DNA of 6,426 nucleotides from Bacteroidales bacterium (GCA_004552195.1 SFPC01000095.1:1-6426); one strand, 5' to 3'. Counted from the stretch's first letter, positions 1 to 6,160 are shown. A program made the numbers and translations. Notes: generated from the letters alone by a model not told the origin.

Positions 1-921
1 GTAAATCTCGTTCACCGAGCGGCTTTGCAGTTCGCTCTGCCACAGGTTGTGCGCCAGCTGCAAGGCCATGAGCAGGTTGGTCGGGTTGATGAGGATGATG
101 CGGGCGGCATAGGCATCGGCCGGCAACTGCGGGTCAGCCTGCACCGCCGCCATATAAGCCGCCTCGCCCGGGATGAACATCAGCACATAGCCGATGCTGT
201 CGCGCACCGCCTTGTGGTAATCCTTGGCAGCCAGCTCCTTCACGTGTTGGCGCACGCTGCGCACGTGCTCCTTGAGCAAGCGTTCCTGTGCGGCGGCATC
301 CGTGGCCGCCACATAGTCGGTGAAAGCTTTGAGCGATACCTTCGAGTCAATGATGACCTGGCGGTTTTCGGGCAGGTGTACCACCACGTCCGGGATGGCC
401 GTACTTCCCTTGCCGTCGGCCACGTGCTGTTGCAGCGTGTAGTCGCGCCCTTCGGTCAGCCCCGACGCCCCGAGCAAGTTCGCCAGCACCGCCTCGCCCC
501 AGTTGCCTTGCAGTTTGTTATTTCCCTTCAAAGCTTTCGCCAGGTTGTCCGCCTCCTGTCCCAGCGAGCTGGTCTGCGCCACCAAGTCCTTGATGTAACG
601 GTCCAGCGAGGCGTGGCCCGCTACAAACTGCGTGCGGAACTGCTCAATGTCGTGCCCCAGGGGTTTCAGCAACGCCTCCAGGCTGTTGAGATGCTGCTGG
701 CGGAGCTGGTCGCCCTGCGTGCGCATCATCTCCACCGACATCGCCTTGAATTCCGCCCGCAGTGCCGCCGCCTGCTTGCGCATGGCCTCCTCGCTGTGGG
801 TGCGTTCGGCCTCCAGGAGTGCTTTCGCCTTGACCGTTTCGCGCTGGTGGCGCAGCAAGGCCAGGGCATAACCGGCGGCAAAGCCGGCCAAAATGCCAAG
901 AATAATGAGAAATGTGTGCAT
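1..921 (-). CDS. rmuC: DNA recombination protein RmuC (3' end cut off by window edge)
   Basis: RmuC-family protein, read from the complement; 307 residues from ATG at 921 are visible and the C-terminus lies outside the window. Residues 3-23 form a hydrophobic N-terminal anchor (FLIILGILAGFAAGYALAL). Residues about 25-130 are charged and rich in Ala, Glu, Gln and Leu, as expected for the family's coiled coil. The conserved domain follows: QGNWGE at 138-143, PDV at 177-179, DSK at 192-194 (together like a PD-(D/E)xK nuclease core), FIPGEAA at 249-255 and ILINPTNLL at 276-284. The family is associated with limiting DNA inversions and rearrangements in E. coli; the exact reaction is not settled. 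The gene begins four bases after the stop of the upstream permease gene on the same strand, so the two are probably co-transcribed. No Shine-Dalgarno is visible. No frameshift or damage is seen. The family identification is secure. Confidence 0.95.
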   Translation of the reverse strand, partial: MHTFLIILGILAGFAAGYALALLRHQRETVKAKALLEAERTHSEEAMRKQAAALRAEFKAMSVEMMRTQGDQLRQQHLNSLEALLKPLGHDIEQFRTQFVAGHASLDRYIKDLVAQTSSLGQEADNLAKALKGNNKLQGNWGEAVLANLLGASGLTEGRDYTLQQHVADGKGSTAIPDVVVHLPENRQVIIDSKVSLKAFTDYVAATDAAAQERLLKEHVRSVRQHVKELAAKDYHKAVRDSIGYVLMFIPGEAAYMAAVQADPQLPADAYAARIILINPTNLLMALQLAHNLWQSELQSRSVNEIY

Positions 922-925
922 GAGC

Positions 926-1852
926 TTAGAACAGTTGGGTGAGATAAGCGATGAGCGGAATGGTGACCACGGAGAAGAGTGTGGAAAGGAAGAGTCCCTG
1001 CGTCATCACCCGTTCGTCCTTGCCGTATTGCAGGCACATCATGATGCCATTGGTGGCTATGGGCATGGCACTCAGCACCACGGCCACGTTGGCCACGAAA
1101 CGGTCCACTCCCATCAGGCGCAGCACCACGCCCACCACCAACGGCAACACGATGAGGCGGAGCAGGCTGATGGCGTAGGCAAAGCGGTTGCCCAACATGT
1201 CGCGCACAGGAATGTGGCTCAGGCTGGAGCCGATGATGAGCAGGGCACAGGGCGTGGTGAGGTCGCCCAGCAGATGGAACCACTGACCCACCGGCGCTGG
1301 TACGCTGATGCCCATCAAGGCAATGACCACCGCGATGAGTGAGGCCACCACGCAGGGCGAAAAGACCAGCTTGGGCGAAAAGGCAGAGCGGGCTTTGCCG
1401 CCGTTGATGAACGACACGCCAATGGTGAAAATGAGCAGGTTGAAGGGAATGTTGAGTACGGAAGCGCAGAACACCGCCTTGGGGCCGAACACGGCGTCGC
1501 ATACGGGATAGCCTATGAAGCTGACATTACCGAAGGCCAACATGAAACGCGCCAGCCCCTGACGCGAACGGTTCACGTGCCATATTTTGGGGATGAGGCA
1601 GGCCATGCCTATGAGGATGACGTAGTTTACCACAGCCACCAGGCTCAGAGTGAGCACTTCGGAGGCTTCAAATTCCAAATCCTTCCCCATCACCGAGGCC
1701 AGGATGAGTGCCGGCATCGACACGTTGAGGATAAACACCGAAAGTTTGCGATCCAGCTCACCCGCCCAGAGGTTTCGTTTGGCCGAGGCCAACCCAACCA
1801 GCACAATGCCGAATATCATCAGCATTTGCGTAACAATGTGCAAAAAGTCCAT
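926..1852 (-). CDS. AEC family transporter (auxin efflux carrier-type permease)
   Basis: A 308-residue inner-membrane permease of the AEC / Mem_trans family (bile/arsenite/riboflavin transporter superfamily). About ten hydrophobic segments are visible, roughly at 5-22, 36-54, 66-88, 101-120, 126-148, 163-182, 190-212, 225-247, 254-272 and 284-306, arranged as two halves of five. Family-typical stretches include NVSMPALIL (43-51), GNVSFIGYPV (108-117), GDLTTPCALLIIGSSL (196-211) and SAMPIATN (261-268); the Pro and Asn/Ser residues in broken helices are characteristic. Bacterial members export or import small carboxylates or amino acids (malate and similar), but the substrate cannot be read from sequence. 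Length is normal for the family. It is the first gene of a probable two-gene unit with rmuC; the pairing suggests shared transcription rather than shared function. The start lies about 22 bases downstream of a TACCTTTG box and has no Shine-Dalgarno. Confidence 0.9.
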   Translation of the reverse strand: MDFLHIVTQMLMIFGIVLVGLASAKRNLWAGELDRKLSVFILNVSMPALILASVMGKDLEFEASEVLTLSLVAVVNYVILIGMACLIPKIWHVNRSRQGLARFMLAFGNVSFIGYPVCDAVFGPKAVFCASVLNIPFNLLIFTIGVSFINGGKARSAFSPKLVFSPCVVASLIAVVIALMGISVPAPVGQWFHLLGDLTTPCALLIIGSSLSHIPVRDMLGNRFAYAISLLRLIVLPLVVGVVLRLMGVDRFVANVAVVLSAMPIATNGIMMCLQYGKDERVMTQGLFLSTLFSVVTIPLIAYLTQLF

Positions 1853-1874
1853 TTAGTTGTGAATTTTCGGGCTG

Positions 1875-1882
1875 CAAAGGTA
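1875..1882 (-). promoter_or_regulatory. -7 box of the AEC-rmuC promoter
   Basis: On the minus strand this reads TACCTTTG, an exact match to the Bacteroidota -7 consensus TAnnTTTG, 22 bases before the permease ATG. No TTG-like -33 box is visible 19-21 bases upstream; that place is filled by a copy of the 51-base repeat (1886-1936). Either the promoter is weak or activator-dependent, or the repeat supplies an alternative start point. Confidence 0.6.
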
Positions 1883-1885
1883 ATG

Positions 1886-1936
1886 TTTTCTCAGTCGATC
1901 CGCCTCCTGTTTTATGAAAAGGTAGTGCAAGGCGAG
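1886..1936 (-). repeat. 51-base dispersed repeat, copy 1, with promoter-like box
   Basis: This copy matches the copy at 1970-2020 at 45 of 51 positions without gaps, at an offset of 84 bases. Read on the minus strand it contains CTTGCACTACCTTTT, whose last eight bases (1917-1924) are one base from the -7 consensus TAnnTTTG, followed by a GC-rich segment (GGAGGCGGATC in this copy). Its downstream edge lies three bases from the permease -7 box. The strand given is the direction of the promoter-like box. Confidence 0.75.
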
Positions 1937-1969
1937 TGCAGAGAAGAGGAAAAATCCGCAGGTTTTTCA

Positions 1970-2020
1970 TTTTCTCAGCCGAGCCGCCGCCTATCTTATG
2001 AAAAGGTAGTGCAAGGTGAG
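1970..2020 (-). repeat. 51-base dispersed repeat, copy 2
   Basis: Second copy, separated from copy 1 by 33 bases. On the minus strand it reads ACCTTGCACTACCTTTT followed by CATAAGATAGG and CGGCGGCTCGGC. The 17-base segment 1978-1994 recurs exactly, in inverted orientation, at 5382-5398. The 11-mer ACCTTGCACTA (2007-2017) also occurs in the cysS promoter (3705-3715). The two copies make the minus strand encode a repeated peptide (LALPFHK-GGGS-EK), which is an artefact of the DNA repeat and not a gene. Confidence 0.75.
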
Positions 2021-2025
2021 CTCTG

Positions 2026-2086
2026 AAAAACAAAAATGTAGCCATCGGAAAGAAGTTTCCGCAACTTCGTCATTCCGATGGCTACA
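2026..2086 (-). terminator. Intrinsic terminator of nhaD
   Basis: Arms 2037-2050 and 2073-2086 are perfectly complementary over 14 bases. Inside them a second six-base stem (2052-2057 with 2063-2068) closes on a five-base loop. On the minus strand the hairpin is followed at once by TTTTTGTTTTT (2036-2026). It lies 72 bases past the nhaD stop and upstream of the AEC promoter, so it separates the two minus-strand units. The stem is unusually long and two-tiered for a simple terminator. Confidence 0.85.
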
Positions 2087-2157
2087 CACCAAAATATATA
2101 GGAGAACTAAAGAAAACAGATATAGGATGTCTGTGACTCAAACGGGCCGTTGTACTT

Positions 2158-3504
2158 TTAGATGCCCAGCACGATGCGTTGCAGATAGTAGCAGAGGATG
2201 CCGGCAAAGTAGCCCAGAAATGCAATCCACGTGATGCGCTTCATGTACCAGCCGAAGGTGATTTTTTCCAAGCCCATCACTACCACGCCGGCCGCCGAGC
2301 CGATGATGAGCATGGAACCGCCCACGCCGGCACAGTAGGCCAGCAACTGCCAGAAGATGCCGTCTTGCGCAAAGTCGCCCGCTGCTGCCATGGGGTACAT
2401 GCCCATGCAACCGGCCACGAGGGGCACGTTGTCGACAATGCTCGAAAGCACACCGATAATGCCTGTTACCATGAAGTGGTTGCCGTTGAACCATTCGTTC
2501 AGCCCCATGCCGAGCTGCGTCAGCACGCCTATCACTTCCAGACAGGCCACTGCCATGAGGATGCCCAGGAAGAAGAGGATGGTGCTCATATCGATGCGCG
2601 AGAGCATATTGGTGACGCGCTTCTGTGTGCCGCCGTGGTCACCGCCGTGGGCGAGATGGCGGTAGAATATTTCCGTTACGGTCCATAGAACGCCGAGTAC
2701 GAGCAGGATGCCGATGAACGGCGGCAGGTGGGTGATGCTCTTGAATATGGGCACGAAGATGAGGCCGCCCACGCCCAGGAAGAACACGATTTTACGCTGC
2801 CGGGCTGTCAGACCGGTGTCGGTGCTGTGGGAGTCTTGCTTGTCGTTGTATGACAAATCGCCTTTCAGGTGGAGCGAGAGCACGTAGGCGGGAATGAGCA
2901 TGGAAACCAATGAGGGCACAAATATCTCCTTGATCACGCCGGGCGCGGTGATGAGTGCCTTGTTCCAAAGCATGATGGTGGTAACGTCGCCAATGGGCGA
3001 GAAGGCTCCGCCGGAGTTGGCCGCAATGATGACCAACGCAGCATAGATGATGCGGTCTTTGTGGTCGGCAACGAGTTTGCGCAGTATCATCACCATCACG
3101 ATGCTCGTGGTCAGGTTGTCGAGAATGGCGGAGAGGATGAAGGTGAGGAAGGCTATGCGCCAAAGCAGGCTGCGCTTGCTTTTGGTACGCAGCATGTTGC
3201 GCACAAAATTGAAACCGCCGCTCTGGTCTACCAGTTCCACGATGGTCATGGCTCCCATCAAGAAGAAAAGGGTGGTGGCGGTGCTGCCGAGGTGATGCTC
3301 AATGACGGAGCTCACTTCAAGGGCGGTTTGCGAACCTACAGCGGAGGCTATGTAGGCCGAGGGGTCACACATGAATATGGTCCAGCAGCCTACGAACATC
3401 AGCAAGGCGATGGCAGCTTTGTTGATCCGCGTAACGCTTTCGATGGCAATGAAAAAATAACCGATAACAAAGACTGCGACGATGGCAAGGGTCAATGTAC
3501 TCAT
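2158..3504 (-). CDS. nhaD: Na+/H+ antiporter of the NhaD type
   Basis: A 448-residue ion-transporter superfamily (CitMHS/ArsB-like) membrane protein matching NhaD antiporters, which expel Na+ or Li+ in exchange for protons and help keep pH and salt balance. About twelve hydrophobic segments run from residue 3 to 445. Diagnostic stretches are ILDNLTTSIVMV (127-138), ANSGGAFSPIGDVTTIMLW (162-180), SSIVDNVPLVAG (354-365) and GSAAGVVVMG (402-411); the paired DN motifs in the two halves are the expected ion-site helices. A hydrophilic loop lies at about 215-238 and a His/Gly-rich one at 283-296 (HLAHGGDHGG), which might sense pH or bind metal (inference). The start at 3504 (MSTLTLAIV) is chosen because the longer frame back to 3579 runs through the promoter box and adds a non-membrane, Asn/Thr/Pro-rich stretch. 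The leader is A-rich without Shine-Dalgarno. It is monocistronic by position, divergent from cysS. Confidence 0.92.
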   Translation of the reverse strand: MSTLTLAIVAVFVIGYFFIAIESVTRINKAAIALLMFVGCWTIFMCDPSAYIASAVGSQTALEVSSVIEHHLGSTATTLFFLMGAMTIVELVDQSGGFNFVRNMLRTKSKRSLLWRIAFLTFILSAILDNLTTSIVMVMILRKLVADHKDRIIYAALVIIAANSGGAFSPIGDVTTIMLWNKALITAPGVIKEIFVPSLVSMLIPAYVLSLHLKGDLSYNDKQDSHSTDTGLTARQRKIVFFLGVGGLIFVPIFKSITHLPPFIGILLVLGVLWTVTEIFYRHLAHGGDHGGTQKRVTNMLSRIDMSTILFFLGILMAVACLEVIGVLTQLGMGLNEWFNGNHFMVTGIIGVLSSIVDNVPLVAGCMGMYPMAAAGDFAQDGIFWQLLAYCAGVGGSMLIIGSAAGVVVMGLEKITFGWYMKRITWIAFLGYFAGILCYYLQRIVLGI

Positions 3505-3548
3505 TGGATTTGTTGGATTTGTGTTTATAAGGTTAGTTCTTTGTGTTG

Positions 3549-3580
3549 CAAATGTGGGTATAATAGCCGAAGCAGGCAAA
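3549..3580 (-). promoter_or_regulatory. Probable nhaD promoter
   Basis: On the minus strand a TTTG (3580-3577) is followed, after 20 bases, by CACATTTG (3556-3549). The spacing fits Bacteroidota promoters; the -7 box keeps TTTG but has CA instead of the leading TA. It lies 44 bases upstream of the chosen ATG. This is the best candidate in the spacer, with moderate support. Confidence 0.5.
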
Positions 3581-3617
3581 TTATTCTGATGAAAAAAAGA
3601 AAAAGCCGCCGAACTCT

Positions 3618-3637
3618 GCCGAAATGCTTCGGTTTTT
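3618..3637. other. Small hairpin with T-run in the nhaD-cysS spacer
   Basis: CCGAA (3619-3623) pairs with TTCGG (3628-3632) over a four-base loop, and TTTTT follows at 3633-3637 on the plus strand. On the complement the hairpin is followed, after an intervening GC-rich stretch, by another T-rich run (about 3604-3586). It resembles a short terminator, but no gene points into it on the plus strand. It may block stray transcription between the divergent promoters. Confidence 0.35.
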
Positions 3638-3656
3638 CCCTATTTTACAGCTTATA

Positions 3657-3670
3657 CCTATATATATAGG
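3657..3670. promoter_or_regulatory. Perfect 14-base palindrome, candidate operator
   Basis: CCTATATATATAGG is its own reverse complement. It sits 43 bases upstream of the cysS -7 box and about 76 bases upstream of the nhaD promoter, in the middle of the divergent spacer. A dimeric regulator site is possible; an alternating TA run could also simply be easily melted DNA. Confidence 0.35.
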
Positions 3671-3691
3671 AAGAAATATCAAGGCAAATGG

Positions 3692-3721
3692 TTCCTTTTT
3701 TCTGACCTTGCACTAATTTTG
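3692..3721 (+). promoter_or_regulatory. cysS promoter
   Basis: TAATTTTG at 3714-3721 matches the -7 consensus TAnnTTTG exactly. TTC at 3692-3694 lies 19 bases upstream, a weak -33 box. Transcription would begin near 3728, giving a leader of about 84 bases before the cysS ATG. The box is preceded by ACCTTGCACTA, the same 11-mer present in the 51-base repeat. Its position rules out the upstream in-frame TTG at 3719 as a cysS start. Confidence 0.7.
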
Positions 3722-3740
3722 CGCCAAAACAAGGGGCGGA

Positions 3741-3774
3741 ACTGCCAGTGCGTTGGACAAAACGCTTTGGCTGT
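3741..3774 (+). promoter_or_regulatory. Stem-loop in the cysS 5' leader
   Basis: GCGTT (3750-3754) pairs with AACGC (3761-3765) over a six-base loop. The stem continues outward through 3744-3748 with 3767-3771 (one G-T pair) and 3741-3742 with 3773-3774, interrupted by two T-T mismatches. It would form in the untranslated leader and end 37 bases before the ATG. No T-box sequence and no T-run follow, so a role in message stability or translation control is only inference. Confidence 0.4.
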
Positions 3775-3811
3775 ATTTCCAAAAATCGCCCGAAAAATAT
3801 TACAACAGATT

Positions 3812-5299
3812 ATGCAGCACAACTTATTCCTTTATAACACGCTTACACGGCGCAAGGAACTTTTCCAACCCGTCAATCCCGGACACGTGGGGATGTATGT
3901 TTGCGGCCCCACCGTATACGGCGATGCCCATTTGGGACATGCGCGTCCGGCCATCACTTTCGACCTTGTTTTCCGTTACCTCAAACATTTGGGCTACAAG
4001 GTGCGCTACGTCAGAAACATTACCGATGTGGGCCACTTGGAGCACGATGCCGATGAGGGTGAGGATAAAATCGCCAAAAAGGCAAGGCTCGAACAGCTGG
4101 AGCCGATGGAAGTGGCACAGTACTACACCAATCGCTTCAACCAGGCCATGCAGCAGCTCAACGTGTTGCCGCCCAGCATCGAACCGCACGCCACAGGACA
4201 CATTATCGAGCAGGAGGAGTTGGTAAAGCAAATCATGGATAATGGCTATGCCTACGAATCGAACGGCTCGGTGTACTTCGATGTGGTGAAGTACAACGAA
4301 GACCATCACTACGGTGTACTCTCGGGACGTAACCTGGAGGATGTACACGATGCCAGCCGCGAGCTGGACGGCGTGGGCGAAAAGCGGCACCAGGTGGACT
4401 TCGCGCTTTGGAAAAAGGCACAGCCCGAACACATCATGCGCTGGCCGTCGCCCTGGAGCGAGGGTTTCCCCGGATGGCACTGCGAATGTACGGCCATGGG
4501 ACGCAAGTACTTGGGACAGCAGTTCGACATCCACGGCGGCGGAATGGACCTGGTGTTCCCGCACCACGAATGCGAAATTGCACAGGCCGTGGCCTCGCAG
4601 GGACAACCCATGGTGAAGTATTGGATGCACAACAATATGATTACCATTGCCGGAAAGAAGATGGGCAAGAGCTATAACAACTTTATCACGCTCGAACAGT
4701 TCTTCACCGGCAGCCACCCGCTCCTGGAACAGCCTTATTCGCCCATGACAATCCGCTTCTTCATCCTTCAGGCGCAGTATCGTTCCACGGTGGACTTCTC
4801 CAACGAGGCATTGCAAGCCTCGAAAAAGGGTTTCGACCGCCTGATGGACGCCATGGCACAGCTGGCACGCATCGAACCGACGGCACAGGGTAAACTGAAC
4901 GAAGAGTATGCCAACGAACTGGCTGCAAAGTGTTACGAAGCCATGGATGACGATTTCAATTCGCCCATCGTCATCAGTCACCTCTTCGATGCCGCACGCA
5001 CCATCAACCAGTTGGCCGACAAAACGCAGACCATTACGCCCGAGGGACTGGAGGCTCTGCAACAGACAATGCAGACTTTTGTTTGCGACATACTCGGTCT
5101 GAAGAGCGAGGCTGAGGGTGGTAACGCCGAACGCGAGGCAGCTTATGCACAGGCTATCGACCTTTTGCTCGACCTGCGTGCCAAGGCCAAAGCGGCCAAA
5201 GATTGGGCCACAAGCGACAAAATCCGCGACGACCTGGCTTCTTTCGGATTTGAGGTGAAGGATACGAAAGAGGGAGCTGCCTGGAAGCTCAACAAGTAA
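3812..5299 (+). CDS. cysS: Cysteine--tRNA ligase (cysteinyl-tRNA synthetase)
   Basis: Complete 495-residue class I aminoacyl-tRNA synthetase that charges tRNA-Cys with cysteine in the cytoplasm using ATP. The HIGH signature is HLGH at 40-43, just after [11 protein letters not shown] (28-38). The KMSKS signature is KMGKS at 283-287, with Gly in the third place. Zinc ligands expected by comparison with the E. coli enzyme are all present: C31, C226 (in WHCECTAMG), H251 and E255 (in HHECE). [10 protein letters not shown] (about 239-248) is also characteristic. The tRNA-binding helical C-terminal part ends with the usual [11 protein letters not shown] and [10 protein letters not shown] segments. 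The start at 3812 ([10 protein letters not shown]) places the catalytic motifs at normal positions; the in-frame extension back to 3719 overlaps the promoter. It is a single-gene unit with its own promoter and terminator. The complement carries a long open frame, a codon-bias shadow. Confidence 0.98.
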   Translation: MQHNLFLYNTLTRRKELFQPVNPGHVGMYVCGPTVYGDAHLGHARPAITFDLVFRYLKHLGYKVRYVRNITDVGHLEHDADEGEDKIAKKARLEQLEPMEVAQYYTNRFNQAMQQLNVLPPSIEPHATGHIIEQEELVKQIMDNGYAYESNGSVYFDVVKYNEDHHYGVLSGRNLEDVHDASRELDGVGEKRHQVDFALWKKAQPEHIMRWPSPWSEGFPGWHCECTAMGRKYLGQQFDIHGGGMDLVFPHHECEIAQAVASQGQPMVKYWMHNNMITIAGKKMGKSYNNFITLEQFFTGSHPLLEQPYSPMTIRFFILQAQYRSTVDFSNEALQASKKGFDRLMDAMAQLARIEPTAQGKLNEEYANELAAKCYEAMDDDFNSPIVISHLFDAARTINQLADKTQTITPEGLEALQQTMQTFVCDILGLKSEAEGGNAEREAAYAQAIDLLLDLRAKAKAAKDWATSDKIRDDLASFGFEVKDTKEGAAWKLNK

Positions 5300-5337
5300 A
5301 TGTATTTTTATTTTATCATTCCTTTTATAGGTAGGAA

Positions 5338-5376
5338 CTCTCTCGGCTTGGGTGTCGGGAGAGGTCTTTTTTTTTT
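5338..5376 (+). terminator. Intrinsic terminator of cysS
   Basis: The arm CTCTCTCGGC (5338-5347) pairs with GTCGGGAGAG (5354-5363) over all ten positions, two of them G-T pairs, with a six-base loop. A run of ten T follows at 5367-5376. It lies 38 bases after the cysS stop. Confidence 0.92.
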
Positions 5377-5405
5377 ATAAAATAGGCGGCGGCTCGGCAT
5401 GAAAA
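5377..5405 (+). repeat. Partial, inverted copy of the 51-base repeat
   Basis: The 17 bases at 5382-5398 (ATAGGCGGCGGCTCGGC) equal the reverse complement of 1978-1994. Flanking ATAA and GAAAA also match approximately. The part carrying the promoter-like CTTGCACTACC is missing, its place being taken by the T-run of the cysS terminator. A GC-rich block inside very AT-rich DNA stands out. Confidence 0.65.
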
Positions 5406-5452
5406 ATATAAACTTTCATCCTTCCCTTTGCTTTCGTTATTTAGCTCTTTAT

Positions 5453-5853
5453 TATACGTATTTTTTACCCTAAAAAATCATTCATTCATTCACATCCTAT
5501 GTGTTTTGAACTGATTTTCAATAAGAAAAAAGGTGAATGCTTTCATAATAAACCCTTCACATTCCCCCTTCAACCTTTCACATTTCATTCATTGCATAAT
5601 GGGCAAAAAATATAAATGCCCGGCAGTCCGGTGAATGGTTTTATTTATAATCTACTAAACAAACCAAGGGGCGACAAAAAGGTGACAAGAATCTAAATAG
5701 ATGTAAAATCAAAGAATAATGGCCGATGAATGAAGTGAAACCTTTGACAGATTTTTTACCCCAAACCTTCACACCAAAAAGTGCTGAAAATCAGCTGAAA
5801 AATACTGGTTGGTGAATGGTTGAAGCTTTTTTTTGAGGAAAAAAATACGTATA
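5453..5853. repeat. Large imperfect inverted repeat (about 400 bases), MITE-like
   Basis: The ends match as inverted repeats: 5453-5466 and 5840-5853 are complementary over 14 of 14 bases (TATACGTATTTTTT). Inside, CTGATTTTCA at 5511-5520 matches 5785-5794 exactly, at 58 and 59 bases from the two ends. Further in, TTTCAC plus TTCATTCAT (5576-5592) matches 5726-5740 with a two-base insertion. The arms are thus collinear over about 140 bases, with gaps. GTGAA or its complement occurs eight times within it (5489, 5533, 5556, 5577, 5631, 5735, 5768, 5812), and the 11-mer GGTGAATGGTT occurs twice directly (5630, 5811). No convincing protein is encoded. It may be a non-autonomous mobile element or DNA for a long hairpin RNA; no target-site duplication is evident. 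No other gene is seen in this stretch. Confidence 0.55.
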
Positions 5854-5881
5854 TAATACATACGCGCGCGAGAGTTTGATG
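5851..5881. repeat. GCGCGCG-bearing spaced repeat, copy A
   Basis: This 31-base unit is identical to copy B (5915-5945). It reads ATAATACATACGCGCGCG and then AGAGTTTGATG. Purine and pyrimidine alternate without break from 5856 to 5870, and also from 5845 to 5855, so it is prone to Z-form DNA. Copy A overlaps the right end of the 400-base inverted repeat. Confidence 0.7.
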
Positions 5882-5914
5882 ACATTGTTTTGTTTGGTTT
5901 TGGAACACCCAACC

Positions 5915-5945
5915 ATATAATACATACGCGCGCGAGAGTTTGATG
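5915..5945. repeat. GCGCGCG-bearing spaced repeat, copy B
   Basis: Identical to copy A over 31 bases and 64 bases downstream of it, leaving a 33-base unique spacer (5882-5914). Homology to copy C extends past the unit: GATGGTT then AG and GTCG follow here, and a similar string follows copy C. Confidence 0.7.
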
Positions 5946-5980
5946 GTTGAGAGTCGATGCAACGCTACCGGGCACTGTTG

Positions 5981-6010
5981 TATACGTATCTACGCGCGCG
6001 AGCTTGATGG
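5981..6010. repeat. GCGCGCG-bearing spaced repeat, diverged copy C
   Basis: The core TACGCGCGCGAG (5991-6002) is identical to copies A and B and lies 66 bases after the core of B. The following CTTGATGG lacks two bases relative to them. The preceding ATACGTAT (5982-5989) also precedes copy A at 5845-5852. Like the last repeat of an array, this copy is degenerate. Confidence 0.65.
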
Positions 6011-6051
6011 TTCAGTCGCAGTTGCTCATTGGTAAAAGACAACACCATCCT

Positions 6052-6110
6052 AAAAGTCCCAGACTATTTTCTTCTACTCGTCGATTAGAAAAAAATAGTC
6101 CAGGACTTTT
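6052..6110. repeat. 59-base near-perfect hairpin
   Basis: Pairing 6052 with 6110 and moving inward, 24 of 28 positions pair, ending in a three-base loop at 6080-6082. The outer arms are AAAAGTCCCAGACTATTTT and AAAATAGTCCAGGACTTTT, 17 of 19 complementary. The arms end in runs of A and T, so the structure could act as a terminator in either direction, placed ahead of the rRNA-type promoter. A relic of a small mobile element is another possibility. Confidence 0.7.
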
Positions 6111-6112
6111 CG

Positions 6113-6136
6113 CGCACAAGTCGCCGACTTGTTGCG
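6113..6136. repeat. Short tight palindrome
   Basis: ACAAGTCG (6116-6123) and CGACTTGT (6125-6132) are perfectly complementary around a single base. With one bulged T, CGC (6113-6115) and GCG (6134-6136) extend the stem. It begins three bases after the 59-base hairpin. Confidence 0.55.
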
Positions 6137-6160
6137 GCCATCAATCATCTGCCATCGTTT

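Noticed and set aside
25..942. 305-codon plus-strand open frame
   Set aside because: It lies opposite rmuC, whose complement frame shows clear family motifs; the translation is His/Arg/Gln-rich without recognisable domains.
1758..2045. 95-codon minus-strand frame with a repeated LALPFHK-GGGS-EK peptide
   Set aside because: The peptide repeat comes from the two 51-base DNA repeats, and the frame overlaps the start of the permease gene in another frame.
2141..2151. AACGGGCCGTT palindrome just after the nhaD stop
   Set aside because: Short, with a one-base centre and no T-run; the real terminator lies at 2026-2086.
3505..3579. Longer nhaD start
   Set aside because: The extension spans the promoter box and adds a non-membrane Asn/Thr/Pro-rich stretch ahead of the natural first helix.
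3719..3811. Longer cysS start at the upstream TTG
   Set aside because: The codon lies inside the -7 promoter box and the extra 31 residues do not fit the family's N-terminus.
3824..5062. 412-codon minus-strand open frame
   Set aside because: It is the antisense of cysS, which is complete and conserved; the frame stays open because of cysS codon use.
5756..5975. Two short minus-strand frames with repeated peptide strings
   Set aside because: Both are translations of the 31-base DNA repeats and have no promoter or leader; no sign of a real small protein.
5851..6010. Calling the spaced repeats a true CRISPR array
   Set aside because: Only three units, one diverged; no cas genes or leader, a low-complexity spacer, and a GCGCGCG core atypical of CRISPR repeats.
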